From Streptomyces sp. TRM70350 (GTDB lineage: Bacteria; Actinomycetota; Actinomycetes; Streptomycetales; Streptomycetaceae), in NCBI RefSeq assembly GCF_019219825.1, contig NZ_JAHUXH010000044.1, positions 1 to 40,813 of the forward strand: 40,813 nt of DNA. The letters run 5' to 3'. Under the pieces are notes generated by a model. That model was not told the DNA's origin. It did no database searches and was given only the letters and a program-made list of their open reading frames with translations. Each line of letters starts with the position of its first letter. Position 1 is the stretch's first letter. This document shows, in pieces, positions 9,440 through 16,699 of this stretch. Position numbers and translations under genes: made by a program.

Positions 9440-9858
9440 CCACCAGGCGCACCACCCTCACCCACATCTCACACCCGCCGGGCGTCCACCCGAGCGACGG
9501 CTACACCCATGTGGTGACCGGGCCGGGCCGCGTGGCCGCCGTGGCCGGCCAGATGCCGTTCGACGAGAACGGCGAGCTGGTCGGCGAGGGCGACCCGGCC
9601 GCGCAGACCCGGCAGATCTTCGAGAACATGCGCGGCTGTCTGGCCGCCGCCGGACTCACCTTCGACGACATCATCAAGCTCACCTACTACATGACGGACA
9701 TCGCCCACGTACCGGCCGTCCTCGCCGCGCGCGACGAGTTCATCGACACCACGCGGCCACCGGCGAGCACCGTGGTCCAGGTGGTGGCGCTCTACCGCCC
9801 TGACCTGCTGCTCGAAGTCGACGCCCTGGCGCTGACCGGCGCGGACACGGTCGACTGA
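9436..9858 (+). CDS. Rid (YjgF/YER057c/UK114) family protein
   Basis: A 140-residue protein of the RidA/YjgF superfamily, recognised by GRVAAVAGQMPFDENGELV, QTRQIFENMRGCLAAAG and the C-terminal LLLEVDALAL. Classic RidA proteins hydrolyse reactive enamines and imines using an Arg in a PARS-type segment. Here the corresponding segment reads PPASTVVQV, with Ser/Thr in place of that Arg, so standard 2-iminopropanoate deaminase activity is doubtful. The start ATG overlaps the P450 stop (ATGA) and follows GGAGGA. Coupling to the NRPS and P450 suggests it handles an imine or enamine intermediate of this pathway, or has a binding role. Confidence 0.9.
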   Translation: MTTRRTTLTHISHPPGVHPSDGYTHVVTGPGRVAAVAGQMPFDENGELVGEGDPAAQTRQIFENMRGCLAAAGLTFDDIIKLTYYMTDIAHVPAVLAARDEFIDTTRPPASTVVQVVALYRPDLLLEVDALALTGADTVD

Positions 9859-9908
9859 CGGTTCCCCCCTCCCCTCAGCGCTCTTCCACCGCAAACCTCA
9901 GGAGCACC

Positions 9909-10946
9909 ATGACCATCACTCCCGCACATCCACGCCCAGATGTGGCAGATGGAGGAGTGGGCGGTCCGCCGCCCTTCGATCCCGAGCTGGCGACACCTCT
10001 GCATGCCGTCCTCGACGACCTGCCGATGCCGTTGACGCCCGAACTCGTCGCCGACCGGCGGCGCAGGTCGGACGCCGGCCGATTGACCGATGCCGACATC
10101 CGGCGCGGCGGACGGTTCGAGATCGAGGAGCGTACGGTCCCCGGGCCGCCCGGCGCGCCCGACCTGCCCCTGCTCATCTGCCGTCCGACGGCCGCGACGG
10201 GGCCGCACCCGGTGATCTACCACACCCACGGCGGCGGCATGGTCGCCGGTAGCCACCGCAGTACGGAGCTGGCCGGTGAGCTGGACCGGGCCCAGGAGCT
10301 GGACCTGGCCGTGGTATCCGTCGACTACCGGCTCGCCCCGGAACACCCCGACCCCCACCCGGTGGAGGACTGCTACGCCGGCCTCACCTGGCTCGCCCGT
10401 AACGCCACGGACCTCGGGCTGGACCCGGACCGGATCGTCCTGAGCGGAAACAGCGCCGGTGGCGCGCTCGCGGCAGGGCTCGCGCTGCTCGCCCGGGACC
10501 GCCGAGGCCCCCGGCCGCGGGGTCAGTTGCTCCAGTTCCCGATGCTGGACGACCGGTGCGAGACGTTCTCGCACATCCAGATGGAACACGTTGGGCTCTG
10601 GGACGGCGCGTCCAACCGGGTGGGCTGGACGGCGCTGCTCGGCGCACGGCGCGGCACCGAGGACGTCTCGTACTACGCGGCCCCGGCACGGGCCCGGGAC
10701 CTGTCGGGGCTGCCGCCGGCGTTCATCGAGGTCGGCTCGGTGGAGGCGCTGCGGGACGAGGGCGTCGCATACGCCGACCGCATCTGGCGGGCGGGCGGAC
10801 AGGCCGAACTTCACGTCTGGTCCGGTGCCTTCCACAGCTTCGACGAGTGGGTCCCGAAGGCCGCGATCTCCCGCGCGGCCCACGGGGCCCGGGTGTCCTG
10901 GCTACGACGCATACTGGCGACGACGGAGGGACGGAACACCCGCTGA
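9909..10946 (+). CDS. Alpha/beta hydrolase, hormone-sensitive-lipase (GDXG) type
   Basis: A 345-residue alpha/beta-hydrolase-3 family enzyme. The oxyanion motif HGGG lies near residue 106, the nucleophile Ser in GNSAGG near 182, the acid probably in SVEALRDEG, and the His in GAFHSFDEW near the C-terminus. There is no signal peptide, so it should be cytoplasmic. AGGAGC sits just before ATG 9909, and the 50-nt gap after the Rid gene shows no terminator, so it belongs to the NRPS-P450-Rid operon. As neither synthase carries a thioesterase, it could release or trim the product; detoxifying ester hydrolysis is the alternative. Confidence 0.9.
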   Translation: MTITPAHPRPDVADGGVGGPPPFDPELATPLHAVLDDLPMPLTPELVADRRRRSDAGRLTDADIRRGGRFEIEERTVPGPPGAPDLPLLICRPTAATGPHPVIYHTHGGGMVAGSHRSTELAGELDRAQELDLAVVSVDYRLAPEHPDPHPVEDCYAGLTWLARNATDLGLDPDRIVLSGNSAGGALAAGLALLARDRRGPRPRGQLLQFPMLDDRCETFSHIQMEHVGLWDGASNRVGWTALLGARRGTEDVSYYAAPARARDLSGLPPAFIEVGSVEALRDEGVAYADRIWRAGGQAELHVWSGAFHSFDEWVPKAAISRAAHGARVSWLRRILATTEGRNTR

Positions 10947-11279
10947 CTCCGGCCTCCACCTCATTCGCTGCTGGTCGCCGGGGGAGGGGGAACCCACTGC
11001 CCTCCAGCGTCGACATCGAGCGGCGCTCGCACGCCCGGCTGGGGTCAGCGCGCCGAGCGGCCCGTCGAGGGCGCGCGACACTTCGACCGGGGGATCTCGT
11101 TCTGGTCCAGAAAGGTCTGGAAGGCCGGCGGTCTTGGTGAGGAGACATCCTCGGTGTCTGAAATGGTGCCCTCGGCTGCGTAGCGGACCGCGTAGCGGGT
11201 CTTCTTCCTGGCTGCGCGACGGCGTGCGGGAATCGGTCGCCCGGGCCGCCCTATGGAGGGCGTCATCCTCTTCACCGGC
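10947..11279. other. Gene-poor stretch after the hydrolase
   Basis: No frame in either strand gives a recognisable protein. The short frames here have no ribosome binding site and no family motif. It probably contains decayed sequence leading into the ATP-grasp remnant. Confidence 0.5.
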
Positions 11280-11450
11280 CGAAGGTCCTCGCAGTGACGG
11301 GTAAGGAGGTGCTGCCGCCCCCGCACTTCGTGGAGATCGACCGCTGGGTCACGGCCGCGCTCGGGCCTGCGGTTCGGGGTCTTTCACGTGGAACTGTGGC
11401 TCACCGCGGATGGCGTCGTCCTGGGCGAGGTGCGCATACGGCCCACCAGT
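11280..11450 (+). pseudogene. ATP-grasp C-terminal scrap
   Basis: Two plus-strand frames read PPHFVEIDRWVTAALGPA and, after a shift near 11375, FHVELWLTADGVVLGEVRIR. The second piece resembles the FHxExxxTxDGxxxxxEI metal-site segment of ATP-grasp ligases. Everything upstream is missing. An ATP-grasp ligase would fit a peptide-type pathway, but this fragment is not functional. The family call rests on one motif. Confidence 0.35.
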
Positions 11451-11582
11451 CCGTCCTGCACGCCGAGCCGCCCGTCGCACCTGGCGGCAGCCCCACGCCG
11501 GAGGCGGCCGGCGAACTGGGCCGACGCCGGACTGGCCACGGCCGGTCGCTGACCCGGTTCCGGCAATCCCGGTAACCACGGC

Positions 11583-11616
11583 AAAACGGCCCGTCGGATT
11601 CCTGACGGGCCGTCAA
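11583..11616 (-). terminator. Rho-independent terminator of the XRE-TPR gene
   Basis: ACGGCCCGTC (11586-11595) and GACGGGCCGT (11604-11613) form a perfect 10-bp stem with an 8-nt loop. On the minus strand the hairpin is followed by TTTT. It lies about 20 bp after the regulator stop. Confidence 0.85.
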
Positions 11617-11635
11617 GGGGTGTGCTGTTGTCGCC

Positions 11636-12877
11636 TTACGCCTCTTCCGCTTCCGTCCTGCGCAACTGGCTCACGTCCTCCAGGCATTCGGCGAGGATCC
11701 GCCAGATTTCGGCGGCCAGGTCGATGTTGGACTGCTGCTGGGCCTGCTCACCGAGTTCCTTCAGGTGGCGGATGCCCTCTTGCTCGCGGCCCTCCAGGAT
11801 CATCAGCCGGCTGTCGAGGATGCGCAGCCGTACCTGGTCCCGGTAGGTCACCAGCAGCTCGTCACGGTTGAGCTCGTCGTACAGCTGCCGTGCGTCCGTG
11901 TACCGGCCCTCGTGGAAGGCGAGGTGGGTCTGGAGGGTGAGCAACTCCTGGCGGAGCACGGCCGTGCCGATGAGTGCGAGGGCGCCGGCCGCCTCCTGGA
12001 GACACTCCCGGCCGCGCTCGGTCCGCGGCGGCGTGCTCTGTAGGTGCAGGGACGCGGCGGCCAGCCGCAGCCGCGCCCACAACGTCAGGTCGACGCCGCT
12101 GTCCAGTTCCTTCATGGCCCGCTCGAGGCAGTCCCGGGCGCCCTCGTGGTCGCCCTGCCGGAACCGCACGGTGGCGGCCGACCACAGTGCCTCGGTGGCC
12201 AGCGTGTCGGACCGCGCCGCCACCAGGTCGACCAGTTCGTCGACGTGCGCCCGGGCATCGGGCAGCCGACCCGCCTCGGCCTCCACGGAGACGAGCGTCA
12301 GCAGCGCGCCCCCGGTGTCCGGGACGGCGAGTGCGGCACCCTTGGCCAGTTGGTAGGCGTGGAGTGCGAGGTCCAGCGCCCGCGACACCTCACCCGTCGA
12401 CCTCAGGGCGCGGGCGAGCTGAAATCGGGCTCTGCACTGGAGTTCGGGCAGGACGAGTTTGTCGGCCACCTGCACCAGTTCCTCCAGGCACGCCAGCTCC
12501 TCGGCCCGCTCGCCGCGACGCTGCCGGTACCGCGAGATGTGCCACAGGGCTTGCCAGCGCAGGAACAGGTTCTCCTCCCGCACTTGGGCGAGTACGGTGA
12601 TGAGGTTCTCGCTGCTCTCGTCGCTCTCCGTGGAGATGGCGAGGGAGAGCGCCTGGGCCAGGGAGCCTCCACTTGGCGGGGTGTCAAAGGCCGAGCGCTC
12701 GACCCCGAGTGCCTGGACGAGGTAGTTGACCACGCGTTCCGTGGGTTGCCTCGCGCCCGACTCGAGACGGGACAAGTACCCGGTGGAGATCTCCTTGCCG
12801 GCCAGCGCGGCCTGCGAAAGATCGCGCTCGAGGCGCAGTTCCTTGAGGCGTTGTCCGAAAGCTGGCTGATCAAGCAT
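11636..12877 (-). CDS. XRE-family HTH regulator with C-terminal TPR repeats (RRNPP-like)
   Basis: A 413-residue regulator. Residues about 8-60 are an XRE helix-turn-helix (FGQRLKELRLERDLSQAALA, then STGYLSRLESGARQPTE). The remaining roughly 340 residues are nearly all amphipathic helix in TPR-like pairs (ACLEELVQVADKL, RALDLALHAYQLAKG, ARDCLERAMKELD). This layout matches RRNPP-type quorum-sensing receptors (Rgg, PlcR, NprR, PrgX), whose TPR domain binds a re-imported peptide. ATG 12877 is chosen because HTH homology starts there; upstream in-frame codons run into the promoter. Its promoter (12983-13012) contains the TTGCCA-type half-site, suggesting autoregulation. A small secreted-peptide gene is divergent. 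Peptide binding is inferred; a cytosolic metabolite ligand is possible. Confidence 0.92.
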   Translation of the reverse strand: MLDQPAFGQRLKELRLERDLSQAALAGKEISTGYLSRLESGARQPTERVVNYLVQALGVERSAFDTPPSGGSLAQALSLAISTESDESSENLITVLAQVREENLFLRWQALWHISRYRQRRGERAEELACLEELVQVADKLVLPELQCRARFQLARALRSTGEVSRALDLALHAYQLAKGAALAVPDTGGALLTLVSVEAEAGRLPDARAHVDELVDLVAARSDTLATEALWSAATVRFRQGDHEGARDCLERAMKELDSGVDLTLWARLRLAAASLHLQSTPPRTERGRECLQEAAGALALIGTAVLRQELLTLQTHLAFHEGRYTDARQLYDELNRDELLVTYRDQVRLRILDSRLMILEGREQEGIRHLKELGEQAQQQSNIDLAAEIWRILAECLEDVSQLRRTEAEEA

Positions 12878-12982
12878 ATGAGTCTCACTATTCAGATGCA
12901 CGGATGCGGCGACAGTACACCGCTCAGCCTCCCCCGCGACGCTCGGCGAGCAGTCAATGTACTGAAGGTGCTGCTTGGTCTC

Positions 12983-13023
12983 AGTGTAGGGAAACGTCGA
13001 CTGATCAGGCAAGTAACTTGCCA
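12983..13023 (-). promoter_or_regulatory. Promoter and operator of the XRE-TPR gene
   Basis: On the minus strand TTGCCT (13012-13007) and TACACT (12988-12983) are separated by 18 bp, a good -35/-10 pair. TTGCCT is one arm of an inverted repeat, AGGCAA N5 TTGCCA (13007-13023). The half-site therefore coincides with the -35 box, as at the peptide promoter. The leader from the -10 to ATG 12877 is about 100 nt. Confidence 0.7.
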
Positions 13024-13059
13024 GATTCAATTGTCAACCAATTTTAGCTACCTCGCCGA

Positions 13060-13123
13060 TGGCAATCGCTTACTTGCCAAGTGTGGCAAGCTATTGCCAT
13101 GCGCGACCGGAGTGGGCTACGTT
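13060..13123 (+). promoter_or_regulatory. Promoter and operator of the secreted-peptide gene
   Basis: Half-sites: TGGCAA 13060-13065, TTGCCA 13074-13079, TGGCAA 13084-13089, TTGCCA 13094-13099. The last three are exactly 10 bp apart, so they face the same side of the helix. The final TTGCCA is followed after 18 bp by TACGTT (13118-13123), a plausible -35/-10 pair reading toward the peptide gene at 13190. A regulator bound here would either block or contact RNA polymerase at -35. Confidence 0.72.
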
Positions 13124-13189
13124 GGTCTCGCCCTGCTGGGCTGTATCCCTGAAACCCCCCCACCTGCAACTTCATGAATGGATTCGAAC

Positions 13190-13342
13190 ATGTTCAGGCG
13201 ATTTCGTACGGCATCCGCAGCAGCTCTCTCCGTCCTGGCTCTGAGCGCCTCGATCGCCTCTTGGCAACAGGGCATAGACTGGCCCAAGCAGCAGACGTCG
13301 ATCGTTGCCTTAGCTTCCGACGGCAGGATTGACTGGCCGTAA
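13190..13342 (+). CDS. Small secreted peptide precursor with repeated IDWP motif (candidate pheromone)
   Basis: A 50-codon gene. The product begins MFRRFRTASAAA, has a positively charged n-region and a hydrophobic core (ALSVLALSASIA), and then a hydrophilic tail. The tail contains QQGIDWPKQQ and ends SDGRIDWP, so IDWP occurs twice, the second time as the last four residues. An in-frame ATG at 13178 would add MDSN; neither start has a strong ribosome site. One codon is TTA (VA-L-AS), so translation may need the bldA tRNA. Roughly two thirds of third positions are G/C, lower than in its neighbours. It lies divergent to the XRE-TPR gene behind a TTGCCA-type promoter. By analogy with PapR, NprX or SHP precursors, the C-terminal penta- to octapeptide would be the signal. 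A RiPP precursor or chance ORF are alternatives. Confidence 0.72.
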   Translation: MFRRFRTASAAALSVLALSASIASWQQGIDWPKQQTSIVALASDGRIDWP

Positions 13343-13628
13343 CACGGGCTGGAGCGGTCGTACCGCCCCTCCCGCAGGCACGGCACGTGCGCCGCGGCGT
13401 CCCTTTTGCCTCACCGGGCACGTTGAGGGCCGGGCTTGCCATTGCTTGGCCGTCCTTTCCGCGCCCTCTGCGCATCTCCCCCCTGCGGCAGCCTCGGTGT
13501 CCCGTTCCTGTGACGGCCGGCTTCTCATGTTCTGCCGAGCGACCTGGTCCTCGTGTCCCCTTCCGCACTCGTTCCGCTGAGGCACGCCCGGACGCCGTCC
13601 ACCGGCCCCCTCACCCCACCCCCCACCC

Positions 13629-14235
13629 GTGCGAGACTGGACGCTTTGCCATGACTTCGCATCGCTCACCACCGAGCCGGCCCTGCGTCCGAGCCCCGAG
13701 CAGCACGGATACCTGATCCTGCCGTGCTTCCTTCCCACCGATCCTGGTGTCGGGGCACGCGGCGAGGTCGACCGCTGGGTAGCCGAAGGGCTGCGCACGC
13801 GGTCGATCGCCTCTCGCCTCGACCCAGACGTCCACGGGGTTCTGCCCGTGATGGAGCTGGAAGTCTTGGGCCACGGCGAACTCATCGGCTACGAGTCGCT
13901 CCTCCAGATGCTCAGCAGGCTGATGGGACCCGACGTCGTCTTCCACCACCTGCACCGCGACCGGCAGCGCCCGGACGCCCCGGGCATGCCCTGGCACCAC
14001 GACTACGGGGCAACGGGCCACAGACCGACCGCGCCCATGCGGTGATCCACCCGCTGCACTACTTGGACAGCCTCGACGCCGGCACGCATTTGGACACCGA
14101 CCAGCTGTCCGGTGAGGTCGTCACGTCGTCGACGCCTCGTACTGTCAGGTCGGCCCCGCCCGGTCGCCAGTGAAGCCGTACCGGCGGCACATGTTGCGGC
14201 GCGCACAGAAGCTGGGCCTCGGCCACGGCGCCTGG
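13629..14235 (+). pseudogene. PhyH-type (phytanoyl-CoA dioxygenase family) oxygenase, decayed
   Basis: The first frame reads EQHGYLILPCFLPTDPG, RTRSIASRLDPDVHGVLPVM, FHHLHRDRQ and MPWHHDYG; the last includes the HxD iron ligands of the PhyH family. It shifts frame near 14007 to QTDRAHAVIHPLHYLDSLDAG, then loses the middle of the barrel. It resumes near 14129 in another frame with VVDASYCQVGP and VKPYRRHMLRRAQKLGLGHG, the family's C-terminal end. The enzyme is therefore split by frameshifts and a deletion. It lies 286 bp after the peptide gene. It is the second broken oxygenase in the locus. Confidence 0.72.
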
Positions 14236-14901
14236 CAGGAGCTGATCGGCCATCCGTGTGCGCTGCGCGGGCGGCCGCTGGGCACCCGGGTAGAGAGCAC
14301 CAACGGCATCCTCGACGGACGCATGATGGCCGCGAGCCTCGCCGTCCACCGGGCGGATCCGCATCTGCTGGCCGGTCCGGAGCGTTCACGCAGCACGTGG
14401 ACCGGCCGTGAGCCGGAGCATGAGGCATGGATCGCGGGCACGGCGGCCGAGGCGGCGGAGCTGACCGCTGCGGGCCGGTGCGTGAGTCACCGTGACCGCG
14501 AGGAGATCGATCTCACCTTCGGCGACGGACTGCAGTCGGAGAAAGCCGGGCGCATCCTGGAACGCTACGGCGTACCGGCGACGTTCTTCTGCGTGGGCAT
14601 GAACGCCCGTGCCCAGCCCGCTGACCCGGCCTCAGCTCAAGGGGCAGATCGAATGCATCCAGGAAGCGAAAGCCACGCCGGCCCTGTTCCGAGTCCGGGC
14701 TTACGACCGTTGCTGTGGGACGTGGTGCCGGACGGCTGGTCGATGCCGGGTGCCCGGGCCGGCGCCGACATCATCCTCGACCAGGCGCGCCCGGGCTCCG
14801 TCGTACTGCTGCACGACGGCGGAGGCGACCGCACCCGGACGGTGGATGAGATGGCGGCTCGCGCAGATGAGTCCGCACCGACGGCTCTTCCCGCCGCGTG
14901 A
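14236..14901 (+). pseudogene. Polysaccharide deacetylase (NodB/CE4) remnant
   Basis: The C-terminal half reads EIDLTFGDGLQ, RILERYGVPATFFCVGMNARA, then (after a deletion and a shift) LTRPQLKGQIE and ATPALFRVRAY. It returns to the first frame with LLWDVVPDGWSMPGA and GSVVLLHDGGGDR. This is the NodB fold, but the metal-binding DD of TFDDG is GD and the HSxxH zinc motif lies in the deleted part. The N-terminal ~85 codons (VESTNGILDGRMMAASLAV and following) share the frame, but I cannot assign them. It would not be active. Confidence 0.6.
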
Positions 14902-14939
14902 CCGGGCACTGTTCAGAAGCCGTCTCGGGATGCCATCTC

Positions 14940-15065
14940 TGCGACAGCCGAATCCACAGGTTGAAGCCGACATCGACGTCCCGCTCGTCCGCCGGTCGAT
15001 CGCCGCTCGGTTTCCGCAGTGGGCCGTTCTGTCGAGCGAGCCGGGTATCGAGTCCGCGGCGGGAA
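14940..15065 (+). pseudogene. APH-family kinase N-terminal scrap
   Basis: The frame reads QVEADIDVPLVRRSIAARFPQW, which matches the start of APH-family aminoglycoside or macrolide kinases (xVDxxLVRRLIAxQFPxW). The remainder, including the catalytic HGD loop, is missing. From here to the terminator at 15215 I see no recognisable coding sequence. Confidence 0.45.
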
Positions 15066-15214
15066 GTGGCGGGCGAACATCGCCGACTGCCCGAGATCTG
15101 GGGCTGGTCGGTCATCCGTCGGCTCGACGGCACCACCCCGCCACCCGCCGACGCCCGGAGGGCGCGGTGTCGGGGCGGCCCTGTCCGTTGCCCTCATCCA
15201 ACTCCCCTACGACA

Positions 15215-15254
15215 GAGCTCCCCGTGCGCGGTGACATCCGCGCACGGGGAGCTC
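15215..15254. terminator. Strong hairpin, 17-bp perfect stem
   Basis: 15215-15231 and 15238-15254 are perfect reverse complements (17 bp, loop TGACAT), followed on the plus strand by CTTTCCTTCT. It would insulate the glycosyltransferase operon from the decayed genes upstream. Confidence 0.75.
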
Positions 15255-15287
15255 CTTTCCTTCTGCTGCGAGCGGGTTTCCAAGCTC

Positions 15288-15317
15288 TTGCCAAATTTGG
15301 CAACCTTGCGCCAAACT
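15288..15317 (+). promoter_or_regulatory. Operator and putative promoter of the glycosyltransferase-MATE pair
   Basis: TTGCCAAATTTGGCAA at 15288-15303 is a perfect 16-bp palindrome with the TTGCCA N4 TGGCAA layout. TTGCCA is followed after 18 bp by CAAACT (15312-15317), close to the PKS -10 candidate CAACCT. The start codon is 70 nt further on. Confidence 0.7.
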
Positions 15318-15387
15318 CTTGTCTGAAGGTTCCCGGTCCCCTCGACGGACCACCGGGAAGGCAGACGACTTCGCAGGAGGAGCAAGT

Positions 15388-16572
15388 ATGGGTGCCCCGA
15401 AGTTCAGCATCGTGATTCCGTACAAGCAGCGCCTGGACAACATCAAGCTCGCCTTCGCCGCCCTCGCCGAACAGACCATGGACCGTTCGGAGTTCGAAGT
15501 CATCATCGGTGCGCTGGAGAACTCGCCGGAATTCGCCTCCGTGTGCGAGGAGTTCTCGGACCGGCTCAACATCGTCACGGTGATGTCGGGCGTCGAGTGG
15601 AATCTCTGCCACGCCAGGAACCTGGCGCTGCGGCACGTGTCCGGGCAGGTCCTCGTCGTTCTGGACGCGGACATGGTCGTGCCCTCGCGATTCCTGGAGA
15701 ACCTCTACACCCGGTACTTCCAGCACGGGCAGAAGATCTGCGTGGTGGGGCAGATGATCGGCTACAACGACGTCGTCAGGCGTGACGTGGAGGCCGTCGA
15801 GGTCCGCCCGTTCAGCGACTACCGAAAGGTGCTCGCGGAGCTGGAAACGGAGGGCAACGTCCAGCTTGACTACCGCTGGACTCCCGAGTACGCGTCGGCT
15901 TTCGCTCGTTTCCCCTGGGTCTACGCCTGCGGTGCCCTCGTCGCCGTCCCCGCGGCGATCGTCAAGGAGCACGGCCTCACCTACGAGGAGGGCTTCCGCG
16001 GCTGGGGGCCCGAGGACCAGGAGTGGGCCCGCCGTGTCTCACTCACGGGCACGCCCATCGTGCTGGGTGAAGGCGTCTACGGCGTGCACCTGCCGCACCC
16101 ACGCAACCAGGTGGACCAGTCCGAGACGGAGATCATCAACTGGCGGTTCTACCTCTCCAAGTGGCCGGTCCTGGACGTGGAGATGGCCATCGCGTACGAC
16201 CAGCTCGATGCGGACCGGCTCTATCCGGACGCCGCGCGTGAAGTGGCCGCCGCCGTGCCCGCAGACGGGCAGCAGATGGGTGTCGTGCGTGGCACGATCA
16301 ACGGCCGCAGTGTCCTCGTGGTGGGCGCCGCCATCGACACCGAGTCGCACACTCCCGCCCCCTGGATCAGCACGATGTTCGACGAGCACACCTCTCGCGA
16401 GGTTCTCCCGCTGGCCGGGCTCGCCCTGCCCTACACCGACCAGAGCATCGACGAGTGCCGCGTTCTGGCCCCTGTCCTCGAGCTGAGCACGCAGTTCCGC
16501 GACACCGTCCTTCGGGAAGCCGAGCGTGTCGCTGTGAAGGTCGTGGCTCCGGAAGCCGAAGCGCTGCGCTGA
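15388..16572 (+). CDS. GT-A family glycosyltransferase (GT2-like with GT7-type C-terminal motif)
   Basis: A 394-residue protein with a nucleotide-binding start FSIVIPYKQRLDN, the DxD motif LDADMV near residue 93, and FRGWGPEDQEW near 205. The latter resembles the acid/metal motif of the galactosyltransferase C-terminal (GT7) domain. Residues from about 290 on (VVRGTINGRSVLVVGAAID and beyond) are a further alpha/beta segment that I cannot place. No membrane segment is evident, so it should be cytoplasmic. AGGAGGAGC precedes ATG 15388. It is probably co-transcribed with the MATE gene 127 bp downstream and preceded by the TTGCCA palindrome. It could glycosylate the locus product, for self-protection or maturation; acceptor and donor are unknown. 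Confidence 0.88.
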   Translation: MGAPKFSIVIPYKQRLDNIKLAFAALAEQTMDRSEFEVIIGALENSPEFASVCEEFSDRLNIVTVMSGVEWNLCHARNLALRHVSGQVLVVLDADMVVPSRFLENLYTRYFQHGQKICVVGQMIGYNDVVRRDVEAVEVRPFSDYRKVLAELETEGNVQLDYRWTPEYASAFARFPWVYACGALVAVPAAIVKEHGLTYEEGFRGWGPEDQEWARRVSLTGTPIVLGEGVYGVHLPHPRNQVDQSETEIINWRFYLSKWPVLDVEMAIAYDQLDADRLYPDAAREVAAAVPADGQQMGVVRGTINGRSVLVVGAAIDTESHTPAPWISTMFDEHTSREVLPLAGLALPYTDQSIDECRVLAPVLELSTQFRDTVLREAERVAVKVVAPEAEALR

Positions 16573-16699
16573 GACCCCGCCACCGGCGACCGCGCCGGAA
16601 CGTCGCAGGCCGGGGAGGGCACGAGACCGTCATCCCCGGCCCGCCCGCGCGGGCTGACAGTCGTGAACTCCAACAACGCACTCGGGAAGATGAGGCGGC

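Noticed and set aside
13117..13386. 89-codon minus-strand frame opposite the small peptide gene
   Set aside because: No signal peptide, no ribosome site and no promoter on that strand; the plus-strand ORF has both a signal sequence and an aligned promoter.
13436..13451. TTGCCATTGCTTGGCC downstream of the peptide gene as another operator
   Set aside because: The second arm is TTGGCC out of register, so it lacks the N4 spacing, and no -10 follows at 18 bp.
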